From: Lampris incognitus
Lineage: Eukaryota > Chordata > Actinopteri > Lampriformes > Lampridae
Length of the DNA stretch: 64,000 bases
Direction: 5' to 3'
NCBI RefSeq assembly: GCF_029633865.1
Contig: NC_079219.1
Span: 49,861,008 to 49,925,007 of the forward strand
The first letter of the stretch is position 1. Each line of letters opens with the position of its first letter. Shown one piece after another: positions 55,801 through 64,000 of this stretch. The notes under the pieces were generated by a model. That model did not search any database, was not told the origin of the DNA, and was given only the letters and a program-made list of their open reading frames with translations. The translations under genes and the position numbers were made by a program.

Positions 55801-58800
55801 CAACCAAAAAGCTAGTCGGTTTTACATTGGATGGTGCCACTGTGATGCTCGGACACAACCAACAGGGAGAGGGCAATGTCGCAGATAAGTTAAAGTAGCA
55901 ATTTGGAGAGTCGTTTGTGCAGCACTGCATGACACACAGACAGGCGCTAATGTCGATGCAGAAAAACAAATACAAGTCTTTGTAGAGGACACTATAAAAG
56001 CTACATTGTCACATTTTAGTGGCCCAGTGAGAAAGAATGACTTCTCCCACATCTGTGCTTTAAATGATGAAGAATACAGCCACCTGGTCACTTACAAAAA
56101 AATTCGGTGGCTGAGCCTTGCAGCCTGTGTTGAGCGCTTTGTGGAACTTTGAGCCAGCCTCGTACAATATTTTGAGAGCATTGCAAATGGAAGCGAGGGT
56201 TCTGTTCACTGTCAAGAAAGTTGCGGTACACTGGGTGACATGCTTCAGAATCCCAAATTCATTCTGTACTTACTGTTTCTTAACTGGGTTTTGCCACTGC
56301 TGGCTAGAATGAACGAGCCACTACAGAAGGAAAACGTGCATGTAATTCTGAACCCATTACTGTTTAACAGAAACGACGACGCCTCGTTTATTGATCCAAG
56401 AGACTTGAAAATTCCAAATGCAAGTTGGAACGAATTCACTGACGAACACAAATGTGAACACCATCTCTCAGATTCAGAGATACTGAACTTCAACATCACG
56501 TTTGTCAACTACTCGAAGAGGCTACAAAGTGCCTTCCAGACGAGATTCCCAGAAAGAGAATTGGTCAAACAAATGCTCTTTCTTAATTCCCTGAACCCCA
56601 AACCAACAGATAGTGATATGGCAAACATCACGCAGAGGTTCACAAAACATGTATGTGTCTGTTCTGAAACTGCAGTTACAGTACCTCATCCTTTGCGAAG
56701 ATGATGGCATAAAGACATTATTCATGTCTGACCGATGCAACAGCGACATTGTCAAATTCTGGTGCCATCTATCTGTTTGAGAACAGCAAGGAGTACAGTG
56801 AAGTGAGCAAACTTGCAATACTCCTGCTCACATTAAGCCAGACACCTGCAGCTGTGAACGAGGTTTCAGTCATATGAACACTATTAAATCTCAAACACGA
56901 AATAGACTTGGAGCATGCCGCATTGATGCCTGTCTTAGGATTGCCAGCTGCCCATATACAACGGCTGACTTTCCAGTCTCCAAGTCGCAACAAGGTAGGG
57001 CACTGTTTTTTAATGTTAGAAATACTATCATTTTAAAATCATGTAGCATATTAAAATATGTACTATGGCACATTGTGAGGTCTAGCATGCAATTATGTGT
57101 TTCTGGTAAGATTTGACCATTTCAAATTTTATATATCCGTGGTAAAAAATTTAATTTTGACCAAAAAGTCTATCACAAGCCAACACGGTGATGACCCCTG
57201 CTTAAGACAGCTATCAATAAACCACTTCTGAAGAAGAGCAACCTTGATGCGACAGCTACTGCCAACTACAGGCCCATCTCTAATTTACCATTCCTCAGCA
57301 AAATACTCGAAAAAACAGTTTATTCTCAAGTTAATAACTATTGAATATCAATCAGGTTTTCGATCTCACTATAGCACAGAAACAGCACTTATCAAAGTTG
57401 TGAATGATCTGCTTATGAACACAGATTCTAAAAAATTGTCTGTTCTTGTGCTCCTGGATCTCAGTGCCGCCTTCGACAATGTTGATCATGATATTTTGCT
57501 AGAGAGATTAGAAAAATGGGTCAGCCTCTCTGGCCCGGTTCTCAACTGGTTTAGAACATACCTACAGGACAGGCAGTTCTTTGTGCCTATTGGAGACTTT
57601 TCCTTGAACAAAGTGGGTATAATGTGTGGGGTACCCCAAGGTTCGATTCTTGGACCATTACTATTCAATCTCTATATGCCCCCACTCCCACGTTATACAA
57701 AAACACAAAATAAATTACCATAATTATGTAGATGATTCACAAATGTGCATATCCCTATCTCCTGATGACCTAGATCCTATACATTCCCTAACTCAGTGTA
57801 CTGATGATATATTAATCTATGGATGTCAGAGAACTTTATACAATTGATCAAAGACAAAACAGAAATACTTGTTTTTGGTGCAGACTCAGAGACAGAGCAG
57901 CTCATCTCAGCTCTCTGTCTCTGGAGTGCAAAAGCGAAGCTAGAAATCTCGATGACATAGACAGTGATCTAAATTTTAAGAGCTACATCAATCATCTCAC
58001 AAGATCAGTCTTCTACCATCTTAAAAACATTTCAAAACTAAGGGGCTTTCTATCAAAATCAGACAGTGAGAAATTAATCCATGCATTTACAACAAGTAGA
58101 CTAGACTACTGCAATGGACTATTCACCAGCCTCACAAAATCAGCTGTGTGCCAACTACAGTTAATTCAAAATGTGGCAGCACGCATTCTCCCCAGAACTA
58201 AAAAGTATGAACACATTTCACCTGTTCTTAGATCTCTGCATTGGCTCCCCGTCAAAACTAGAATCGATTTTAAAATTCTGTTAATTGTATACAAAGCGCT
58301 AAATGGCCTTGCACCTCACTATATAAAAGACATGCTAATTACTTAAAAACCAACAAGAACTCTCAGGTCGAATGGCAGGGGTCTTTTAACCACTTCTCGT
58401 GCTAGGTCTAGAGCAGGAGAAGCTGAAGCTGCATTTTATATTTAAACCCCAAGTAGATGGAACGCCCTGCCTGAGGACCTGGGAGAGGCCCCCCACACTG
58501 GACATATTTAAAAGCAGGTTAAAAAGCTTACTTTTCAAAACAGCCTACAGCTAAGTTCTTGGTGTGTGTTTCATCCGTTTGTGTGTGTGTCTGTGTGTGT
58601 ATGTGTTTATGTGTGTGTGTGTGTGTGTGTGTGTGAGAGTGTGTTTTGTATATTTCGCTAGTTTTATATATTCTGCTCTGATTGTTGTTACTTTTAATTA
58701 ATCAGTTTTTATGGCACTTCGATTTATTTTACTAACTCAGTTTTAAACTTGTCTGTAATTTTATAAAATTTGTGCATACTTTTATTTATCTTACTTTATG

Positions 58801-59827
58801 CTTTTATTTTTTTTATCTTTTGCCTGTAAAGCACTTTGAATGACCTCTGCGATGATAAGGTGCTATACAAATAAACTTGCCTTGGCACGGTCTGTCATTT
58901 TCTGTCATGCCCACAAGAGGATGAGGATACTGATGTTGAATTTGAGTAATGCTATGCACACAAGGTCAACAGTCGGTCATCACCCACTTACCTACTCAAT
59001 GTGCGTATTGAAACTAGCTAGCTACCATGAGTAAAAAACAAACGTCGCTCGAGTTTCTTCGGAAGAGGTAGGGGAAATAAAAGGTCTGATGGTGATAATA
59101 ATGCAGAGACAGTAGAGGCAAAGAATGCAAAAAACAAAGGAAATACGACAAGTCATACCCAAAATATGGCGTTGTTAAGACCGATGACTCACATGTCATG
59201 ACCGTCTTGTTGCAGGGAAACAAGCCCAGGGTCCCACTGATTCAGCGATATTGGTGAGTTGCAATGTTTTTAATATGTTCATGTGAGGGAAATGCGTTGT
59301 GTGTTTCATATCCAAACATTGCTTGAATGTTATGATGCTACTGACTTACAAACCTATCCTAGTATATTCCGGTCAGGATTAACACCCCTCCGGTCATACG
59401 GTCTGCAAGAATATTGTCAATAATAAACTGGTCCGCTGTGCAAAAAAGGTTGAGGACCTCTGCTCTAAGGTTCTACATTGTCAGGTGGAAAAAAAAAAAT
59501 CAGCAGGAACCACAGGAAAAAAAAAACAAGAGCCAGACAGGAGTACTCACCAATCAATGGAGACGTCTTGGGGCAGTAGGGCATGTCGTCTCCCCTGCTA
59601 TGGGCCTTGGCCACTAGTGAGAGGTTGGCATACACATCACTCCCACTGGTGACTCCACCTGCTGTGTGGTTACGGGGCATCGGGCTGGTGCCATCAGGCT
59701 TGCGGAAGATGCGGATGAAGTAGCTGACCCTCTTCTGGTAGCCCTCACGGGAGAGTAGTGCCATAACCACAAGCTGGACGCCGAGGAACATGAAAAGGTA
59801 GCGCCATTTGGACTGGATACTTAGCAT
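33893..59827 (-). CDS. b4galt3: beta-1,4-galactosyltransferase 3 (6 coding exons, 393 aa)
   Basis: Coding exons in gene order: 59551-59827, 38926-39161, 37832-38019, 37554-37676, 34491-34595, 33893-34145. All have AG/GT borders and matching phases, giving 393 residues; human B4GALT3, as I recall it, is also 393. It is a type II Golgi enzyme that transfers galactose from UDP-Gal to terminal GlcNAc. A membrane anchor lies at about residues 9-26. Catalytic-domain blocks are FNRAKL, the metal-binding DVD (203-205), FGGVSALT, WGWGGEDDD (263-271) and the MIKH block. N-glycosylation sequons are NHT, NLS, NYT and NIT. VYANLS, PYCPKTSPL and AGNYTFNRAKL favour B4GALT3 over B4GALT2 or 4. The C-terminal tail is Pro/Lys-rich. 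Intron 1 is 20.4 kb and full of transposons; no exon is damaged. Confidence 0.95.
34649..36193. mobile_element. non-autonomous hAT element with nested fold-back Tc1
   Basis: The ends are CAGTGTTACTC and GAGTACCACTG, with the perfect 8-bp duplication CCGTAGAG at 34641-34648 and 36194-36201. Without the 1.2 kb Tc1 insert it is about 350 bp and encodes nothing. It sits in the b4galt3 intron between the exons at 34491 and 37554. Confidence 0.85.
34717..35913. mobile_element. fold-back Tc1 derivative, copy 1 (1197 bp)
   Basis: Two 535-bp arms (34717-35251, 35379-35913) are inverted copies around a 127-bp loop. The ends are CACTACCGTTCAAAAGTTTG, the usual terminus of a fish Tc1 family, with TA on both sides. 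Each arm contains the first ~53 codons of a Tc1 transposase (MARKRELSSETRQ...); the left frame continues through the loop to ~95 codons. The catalytic part is absent, so it must depend on another element. Confidence 0.95.
36501..36945 (+). mobile_element. tRNA-derived SINE (family A)
   Basis: Head GGGTAGCATAGCAGTCTATT, body as at 4985-5398, tail AAAAAAAAAGGGGGGGGG. TTGAGAGG occurs just before the head (about 36491) and just after the tail (about 36955), consistent with a target duplication. It lies in a b4galt3 intron. Confidence 0.85.
38643..38757 (-). repeat. SINE-like repeat (family B), head fragment
   Basis: Contains only the tRNA-like head and adjacent body (CTCGAACCCAGGACCTTCTT on the plus strand). 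It lies in a b4galt3 intron. Confidence 0.75.
39162..40965 (-). other. b4galt3 intron 1, 3' part, without large elements
   Basis: No coding exon or transposon was recognised apart from a G13 run near 39342 and a (TC)n tract at 40694-40767. It is otherwise AT-rich. Confidence 0.45.
40694..40767. repeat. (TC)n microsatellite
   Basis: A TC run of about 74 bp; the antisense 'RERERE' peptide is an artefact. Confidence 0.97.
40966..42162. mobile_element. fold-back Tc1 derivative, copy 2 (1197 bp)
   Basis: The same length as copy 1 (34717-35913), and in my reading nearly base-identical, with differences such as GAAACTCATTCTG for GAAACTCAATCTG and CAAACAC for CAAATAC. Both differences lie in the right arm. 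TA flanks both ends (40964-40965, 42163-42164). Arms are 535 bp and the loop is 127 bp. Confidence 0.95.
42301..42880 (+). repeat. left terminal inverted repeat of the Academ-like element
   Basis: Pairs with 48535-49089 at high identity; one ~10-bp length difference lies near the tip (the left copy has extra bases after GGGCCAGA). The end motif TAGTCCATGGG recurs at the inner border, 42879. Confidence 0.9.
43559..48234 (+). pseudogene. Academ-like transposase with XPG nuclease, broken by one frameshift and one stop
   Basis: ATG 43559 opens 1,227 codons. The frame ends at TGA 47240-47242 through an apparent one-base loss and continues in the next frame to TAG 47755-47757, then on to TGA at 48234; total about 1,560 residues. 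N-terminus: two Cys/His modules (C20-x3-C24...H-x3-C near 72-76; CxxC...H-x3-C near 120-184). A heptad Leu stretch lies near 300. The middle has acidic blocks WDNID (~471), VFDQALYAKA (~634) and an IEET block (~890) that could form a DDE triad. The C-terminal part shows HEEADTRLLLHA, AEDTDVMVL and GCDTVSAFAGRGK, matching the XPG-I and helix-hairpin motifs of FEN1/XPG nucleases, then a Cys-rich CKC..C...C.C tail (tesmin/CXC-like). Only two lesions suggest recent decay. Confidence 0.8.
48535..49089 (-). repeat. right terminal inverted repeat of the Academ-like element
   Basis: Complement of 42301-42880, ending GGCCCATGGACTA at 49089, followed by CTG. Confidence 0.9.
49093..49476. other. CpG-rich block in b4galt3 intron 1
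   Basis: More CpG than the rest of the intron (CGCGGCCGAG, GCGCCTCCTCGCGAGAGGCG), with an ETS-like TTCCG pair and an ACCAATGAAA CCAAT-type box. No ORF or repeat family was recognised. It could be the flank of the old insertion site, an alternative promoter, or a dead LTR. Confidence 0.3.
49635..49657 (-). other. polypurine tract of the miniature element
   Basis: The plus strand is 23 consecutive pyrimidines, so the minus strand is all purine immediately 5' of the downstream LTR. Confidence 0.75.
49742..49757 (-). other. primer-binding site (tRNA-Leu type) of the miniature element
   Basis: The minus strand TGGTGTCAGAAGTGGG is the complement of CCCACTTCTGACACCA, the mature 3' end of vertebrate tRNA-Leu(CAA) as I recall it. 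It is separated from the LTR by one base. Confidence 0.8.
49918..50755. other. b4galt3 intron 1, no feature recognised
   Basis: AT-rich unique-looking sequence; no coding potential or repeat termini noted. Confidence 0.4.
50763..50980 (+). repeat. single arm of the palindromic MITE between (CA)n and (TA)n
   Basis: 50819-50893 matches the right arm of the element at 2602-2799 (ACAGCTGATGGTTGCTTATG, then GACTCACTGGAT). It is bracketed by (CA)n at 50765-50818 and (TA)n at 50923-50980, so the microsatellite association is repeated here. Confidence 0.7.
50981..51850. other. b4galt3 intron 1, no feature recognised
   Basis: AT-rich; no gene or transposon termini recognised. Confidence 0.4.
51851..52240 (-). 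mobile_element. tRNA-derived SINE (family A), internally shortened
   Basis: Reverse copy: tail CCCCCCCCCTTTTT at the left and head complement (AGACCGCTACGCTACCCGG) at the right. The body lacks about 45 bp around the CTCCTCACTGT block that the copy at 4985-5398 has. Confidence 0.8.
52241..53114. other. b4galt3 intron 1, low-complexity patches only
   Basis: G runs near 52295 and 52386 and a G-rich patch at 52640-52660, a short (CA)n at 52873-52891 and a T17 run near 53072. No gene was recognised. Confidence 0.4.
53115..53338 (-). repeat. SINE-like repeat (family B), diverged
   Basis: Reverse copy with AAGCTGCTTATCC at the left, GGTCGCCAGTCCATCGCAGG in the body and the head complement (CTAATCACTGCACCACCGTGCCG) at the right. 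Confidence 0.7.
53737..53815 (-). repeat. LINE 3'-tail fragment
   Basis: The minus strand reads AAAAGCACTATATAAAATGC then ATTGATTGATTCC, a typical fish LINE end with an ATTG-type tail. Confidence 0.45.
54897..55046 (-). mobile_element. tRNA-like miniature solo LTR inside the inner hAT
   Basis: TGTAACG...CGTTACA ends with ATAT on both sides (54893-54896, 55047-55050). The sequence is clearly of the same family as 49477-49634 and 49759-49913 (GGGGGCAGCCGGGA, CGACTAAAGGGTCCGACCC). An A-box-like TTTAGTCGACTTG is on the minus strand; the B box is mutated (GGGTTTGCATCC). Confidence 0.8.
55181..57000 (+). pseudogene. hAT transposase remnant (ZBED/GTF2IRD2-like)
   Basis: An open stretch 55181-55747 reads a zinc-finger-like CMRCGQTMKQL start and an FRLAKPFTAGDTFKE helical region. 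After a stop, KLVGFTLDGATVMLG (about 55810) resembles the first catalytic Asp block. 56240-56700 gives the insertion-domain helices (LPLLARMNEPLQ...). About 56820-56930 has a TPAAVNERGFSHMNTIKSQTRNRL block, typical of the hAT C-terminal dimerisation domain. Several stops and frameshifts inactivate it. Confidence 0.8.
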
Positions 59828-61470
59828 GGCGACGGTTCTGCGTCGTTATGGCAACGAGGGAGGTGGGAGATGGAGTGGAAATACCCAACAGTCTCTGATA
59901 TGGCTTTGGGATATGCGAGATGTTCCAGGTGCATAAAAGTAAATAATTTTTAAAAATCAGATGGGTGGTGATTGTCAGTGAGATTTTCTACGGAGCTGAT
60001 TGTCAGAACAGTAAACACCAGCACGCAATGTCAAACAGTACAACATAACACCCCTCGATATGGCAACAGGTTGTAAAAGTAGAGGTTGGTGTACGGGACC
60101 TTAAGTGCAATATTCTCAGGCGATATGTTGGAATGTGTTTAATTAGGGACTCCTAACAGAAGAAAAAGGTTTTACAAAGGCACTTTTGGTAGGCTGTAAA
60201 AATCAACAAACCAGCAGGAAAAAAAATATCCCAACCACAGATCCAGAAAATCCAACGCAGCGTTGTTTACCTTTGTCCAACACACTGCGCTCCTGGCAGC
60301 AGGTCATGATATAGTGTGCTGTCGGTCCTCTTGCTGGCTGGCATGCGGTGATAAAGCCAGATCCACATCATGTCGCATCCGCCTCGCAAGATTCCAAGAG
60401 TTGCCAGGCACAGCTCATTCTCCACCACTCAAATAAACCACAGCCTCAGTGTCCATCGCCCACAATGTGCCACGAACACTCACTCTTTAGCTCTCTCTCT
60501 CTGTTCTTTTATGCTGCCTTCTGTTCTCTCCTCAGGGAGGCCTGTGTAACAACAACACAAACTACAACAAAAGGGGAGCACATGCAGCTGGATAGATCCT
60601 GTCCTTCACAGAGGATTACAGCTTCCTGACTGGCTGAGTGGAGGGACAGCGGGAGTGGACCGCGACCAGCATGGGAGGAGCAGTCTGAGTGCCGAGTGTG
60701 TGTGTGACTGTGTATGTGTGCGTAATTATTAGCGTTTGTGGTGGTGGTAGCATGGGTCAGGCAAAGTGAAAAGAAGGAGGTGGAGAGTTTTGACGCCCAC
60801 TGCTATTGTCCCATGGTGACACAATCCACAGCTAAGAAACACTTTGTGGGACAGAGGGAGAAGAGGGTCCACTAAAGCTGGATGGACAGGATTCTGGAAG
60901 ACAAAGCACAGTAAGAGAGGGGTTAAACTGACTGACAGGCTTCAGTGTAAGCCGTTAGCAAATTTAATTACACAGCATAAGTTTGCCATGCAAACAGTGA
61001 GTAAAGGATACAGGGACATAGGAAAACAGGAAAATGAACAGTGCAGTGAGACAGGCTGACGTCACCAGGCCAAGTGTTCTGCGTCCTACCCCACCCTCAC
61101 ATTTCACACACATTCATGTGTAAAACTTTTGGGGAGGAGCTTGGAAAATTAGATTGCTGAAGTGGCACTTCTCTCGTGGACCGTGGGCAGAACAGGCTCA
61201 GGCTCATAGGTCCATTAGTATTGTTTATAAGCCAAGTAAGGGGAACGTATTACTAAAATAAAAAAAATTGCTAACAATTGTCAACAATCTAGCTCAGTTT
61301 AGCACAGCAAGTACTAAGAAGTACTAAGAGGTTTAATTGTTTACTTGACAAGAATTTCTATCCTTGCTTATGAAGTGACTTTTCTATTTGTAACTGAACA
61401 GGGAAAGCAACAATAGAAAAGGGCTGGATATCTGTAGCTTTAACCCCCCCCCCCCCAAACATATAAGTAA
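59828..61470 (-). other. b4galt3 5' flank and upstream region
   Basis: No second exon or repeat was recognised with confidence. A pyrimidine-rich CTCTCTCT patch (60493-60503) and a G-rich stretch (60640-60760) are present. The transcription start of b4galt3 is expected here but cannot be placed. Confidence 0.35.
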
Positions 61471-61486
61471 TGTTCTGATTAGGGCT

Positions 61487-62628
61487 ATGTTATACTATTA
61501 GCAGCATGGTTTCATGCCACGAAAGAGCACTACAGATGCGATGTTTGCTTTGAGAATGCTGATTGAGAAGTATAGAGAAGGCCAGAAGGAGTTATATTGT
61601 GTCTTTGTGGATTTAGAGAAAGTATTTGACAGTGTGCCAAGAGAGGGGGTGTGGTATTGTATGAGGAAGTCGGGAGTTGCAGAGAGGTATGTAGGAGTGG
61701 TGCAGGATATGTATGAGGGCAATGTGACAATGGCGAGGTGTGCAGTTGGAATGACAGATGGGTTCAAGGTGGAGGTGGGATTACATCAAGGATCGGCTCT
61801 GAGCCCTTTCTTGTTTGCAATGGTGATGGACAGGTTGACAGACAAGATCAGGCAGGAGTCTCTGTGGACTATGATGTTTGCTGATGACATTGTGATCTGT
61901 AGCAAGAGTAGGATGCAGGTTGAGGAGAGGTGGAGGTATGCACTGGAGAGAAGAGGAATGAAAGTCAGTAGGAGCAAGACGGAATACGTATCCGTGAATG
62001 AGAGGGAGGACAGTGGAATGGTGAGGATACAAGGAGTAGAAGTGACGAAGGCGTATGAGTTTAAGTAGTTGGGGTCAACTGTCCAAAGTAACGGGGAGTG
62101 CAGAAGAGAGGTGAAGAAGAGAGGGCAGGCAGGGTGGAGTGGGTGGAGAGGGGTGTCAGGAGTGATTTGAGACAGAAGGGTACCAGCAAGAGTTAAAGTG
62201 AAGTTTTACAAGACGGTTGTGAGACCAGCTATGTTATATGGTTTGGAGACAGTGACGAAAAGACAGGAGGTGGAGCTGGAGGTGGCAGAGTTGAAGATGC
62301 TAAGATTTTTTCTCGGAGTGATGAAGAAGGACAGGATTAGGAACAAGTATATTAGAGGGACAGCTCAGGTTGGATGGTTTGGAGACAAAGCAAGAGAGGC
62401 AAGATTGAGATGGCTTGGACATGTGTGGAGGAGAGATGCTGGGTATATTGGGAGAAGGATTCCGGATAATGGAGCTGTCAGGGAAGAGGAAAAGAGGAAG
62501 GCCAAAAAGGAGGTTTATGGATGTGGTGAGGGGGGACATGCAGGTGGCAGAGGAAGATGCAGAGGACAGGAAGAAGGAAACGTATGATCCGCTGCGGCGA
62601 GCAGCCGAACGTAGGAGTAGCAGTAGTA
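61487..62628 (+). mobile_element. 5'-truncated RTE LINE with 15-bp target duplication
   Basis: From about 61499 it matches the RT and C-terminal part of the RTE at 24726-27865 (from YGFMPRKST onwards) and ends GATCCGCTGCGGCGAGCAGC then (TAG)n-like. The duplication GTTCTGATTAGGGCT is at 61472-61486 and 62629-62643. About 12 bp of filler lies at the 5' junction. It has an in-frame TAG at about 62067, a TGA at about 62168 and small deletions, so it is dead. It is more decayed than the full-length copy. Confidence 0.9.
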
Positions 62629-62636
62629 GTTCTGAT

Positions 62637-63757
62637 TAGGGCTGTAGTCAACCAAATAAATTCTTGGTTGACTGAAATTGTACCTTCTCTTCAAAGAATC
62701 GATTAGCTGCAGAAAAACAATCTGCACATTATTATCTCTAGATTAGCTAAATCAGCACACTGAGTGCACTCTACTGGTAGCCTTATTAGCATAAATGAAT
62801 TAGAAACACAAAAAGCTAGTATTTACATCATATTAAATAATTTTCAATCTAATTATTTTATACTGAAATGATAACAACAGACTGGGAGCCGACCCGCATG
62901 GTGTGCACTTGCACATATTCACATCATTTCCAAAAATTAATCAACTGGTGATCCCGACACAATAATTATTAAGGGATATACAAAATAATGTCAAGATAAT
63001 TGTTTTTGTCTTATTTTATAATAATAATAATAATAAACAGGACCCTCCACAATTGTTCTATGTGATGTCCGACTCCAAACATAGAGCTACATGGGTGTGA
63101 TCTCAAAAACACAAAATAGCCTATTAACTATAGCTTTTACTATTAAATACAAAAAGGCAAGTCCATTTCAAAAAGAAAAAAAACCTTTATTAAACAAACC
63201 AGCTCAAAGTGAGAACAATTCAGGCTACATAAAAATCCTATAACAGAAACGGGCTCAGCTGTTTGGATTTTTAATCATCATTAAGCTCAAAACTGGTGTA
63301 AACCCCCATTTTCACAGTTAGTCAGTCCCTCCCGCCACCGAAAATAATGGCTTGATCCTAGAAGGCTACTGATGTAGCTCCTTCCTCCTTATGAAAGTAA
63401 AGCAGCTTTCAGACACAACACGATTTGCACTACGCTCGCAGCTGAGTTCAGCGCACATTTTATGATATTATTCATATATACTATATATATATATTTTTTT
63501 TTGTTATCTTTTCCTCCATTTTGCCTTGCGTGCCTGGCTGGCTGCCTCATTTCTACTGGCCGCAAGGGTATTGGTCAGCACGCAGTGCCCAAACTTCAAC
63601 TCGCACAAGCCATTGGAAATAATGGGACCACTGCAGTGGTGCCATTTTCACATTGTGTCTGAAAAGGCCTTTTAATACCAGCGATTGTCTGACCAATGAG
63701 AACGTAGTCGGAGGAGAGCATATCGACCAACCAATCGCCCAGGAGACTACAGCCCTG
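62637..63757. mobile_element. non-autonomous hAT-like element
   Basis: The ends TAGGGCTGTAGTC and GACTACAGCCCTG are inverted repeats. GTTCTGAT (62629-62636) and CTTCTGAT (63758-63765) form an 8-bp duplication with one mismatch. The interior is AT-rich with no ORF. The truncated RTE copy inserted at its left border and duplicated the first bases of its inverted repeat. Confidence 0.65.
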
Positions 63758-63887
63758 CTTCTGATACCTAATGGCTCTAACGTCATCATCCAGATTGTCT
63801 TAAATTACTTAGAGGGCGTTACCGTTTGGTTTTATGAAATTGTAATTGTTGCTCTCATCACTTAAGGAGTGAAACACAGGTCTGTAA

Positions 63888-63888
63888 G

Positions 63889-63922
<34 letters not shown>
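63888..63922. repeat. (ATCT)n microsatellite
   Basis: Short ATCT/GATA-type tetranucleotide array of about 8 units. Confidence 0.95.
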
Positions 63923-64000
63923 ATCATTAGTGTAGCATCTCAGGAGTAGCCTGCTGAACATTTTTTTTCATTTCTGCCTTGACAGGCACTTGGAGATGTT

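Larger units (their letters stand above)
54646..57200 (+). mobile_element. inner hAT transposon (2555 bp) inside the L2
   Basis: The ends CAGGGGTCATCA and TGATGACCCCTG are inverted repeats. The 8-bp duplication CTTAAAAC / CTTAAGAC (54638-54645, 57201-57208) has one mismatch. L2 RT coding resumes exactly on both sides. Confidence 0.9.
53830..58887 (+). mobile_element. degraded L2-type LINE, split by an inner hAT
   Basis: Part 1 (53830-54645) reads the linker between endonuclease and RT and the first RT blocks (DPLPTTFFKNVF). Part 2 (57209-58887) continues with TANYRPISNLPFLSKILEK, QSGFRSHYSTETAL, LDLSAAFDNVDHD, GVPQGSILGPLLF, YVDDSQ and the C-terminal SRLDYCNGLF block. It ends in CTGTAAAGCACTTTGAATGA, then GCTATACAAATAAACTTGCC, the usual L2 end. 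There are several stops and frameshifts, and the endonuclease is missing. A (GT)n run lies near 58577-58637. Confidence 0.85.
53657..59462. mobile_element. outer hAT element enclosing L2 and an inner hAT
   Basis: The ends CAGCAGTCCCCAACC and GGTTGAGGACCTCTG are imperfect inverted repeats, flanked by the perfect 8-bp duplication CTCTAAGG (53649-53656, 59463-59470). The right part (about 59027-59260) has remnants of a BED-type hAT N-terminal region (MSKKQTSLEF; PKYGVVKTDDSHV), the rest being lost. The right end lies only ~90 bp from b4galt3 exon 1. Confidence 0.75.

Overview
The window is vertebrate and almost certainly teleost nuclear DNA. It holds two spliced host genes in convergent orientation, long introns, abundant microsatellites, several Tc1 elements with fish-type termini, RTE and L2 LINEs, tRNA-related SINEs, hAT and piggyBac DNA transposons, and a class-I endogenous retrovirus. 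Most of the sequence is transposon-derived, and many elements are nested with target-site duplications that can be read directly.

Layout. 1-4500: CpG-rich promoter-like start, SINE copies, microsatellites and a palindromic MITE. 4576-7413 (+): a five-exon protein-kinase gene (396 aa as spliced here) with altered catalytic motifs. 9155-14243: three Tc1/mariner-type elements in a row. 14316-29342 (-): a retrovirus with two LTRs, a tRNA-Pro-type primer site and broken gag-pro-pol-env. It is interrupted by an L2 fragment, an unidentified ~1.55 kb insert, a small tRNA-like solo LTR, and a piggyBac remnant that itself contains a full-length RTE LINE with an intact 997-aa ORF. 33893-59827 (-): b4galt3, six coding exons giving a 393-aa galactosyltransferase, with a 20.4 kb first intron full of mobile elements. 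61-64 kb: a truncated RTE copy sitting exactly at the end of a hAT-like element.

The most interesting items lie inside b4galt3. (1) 49477-49913 has the structure of a miniature LTR retrotransposon (TRIM): two ~155-bp TG...CA repeats, a 16-nt tRNA-Leu-type primer-binding site, a purine tract, and a 4-bp target duplication. Each LTR carries a tRNA-like A box/B box. Two solo LTRs of the same family lie at 23902-24037 and 54897-55046. (2) 42301-49089 is a 6.8 kb DNA transposon with ~580-bp inverted repeats and a CTG duplication. It encodes a ~1,560-residue protein, broken twice, that ends in an XPG/FEN1-like nuclease; it looks Academ-like. (3) Two 1,197-bp fold-back Tc1 derivatives of equal length, almost identical, lie 6.2 kb apart.

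The host genes show no functional link. Everything else is best read as a stratified record of insertions: hAT > L2 > hAT > solo LTR at 53.6-59.5 kb, and retrovirus > piggyBac > RTE at 14-29 kb.
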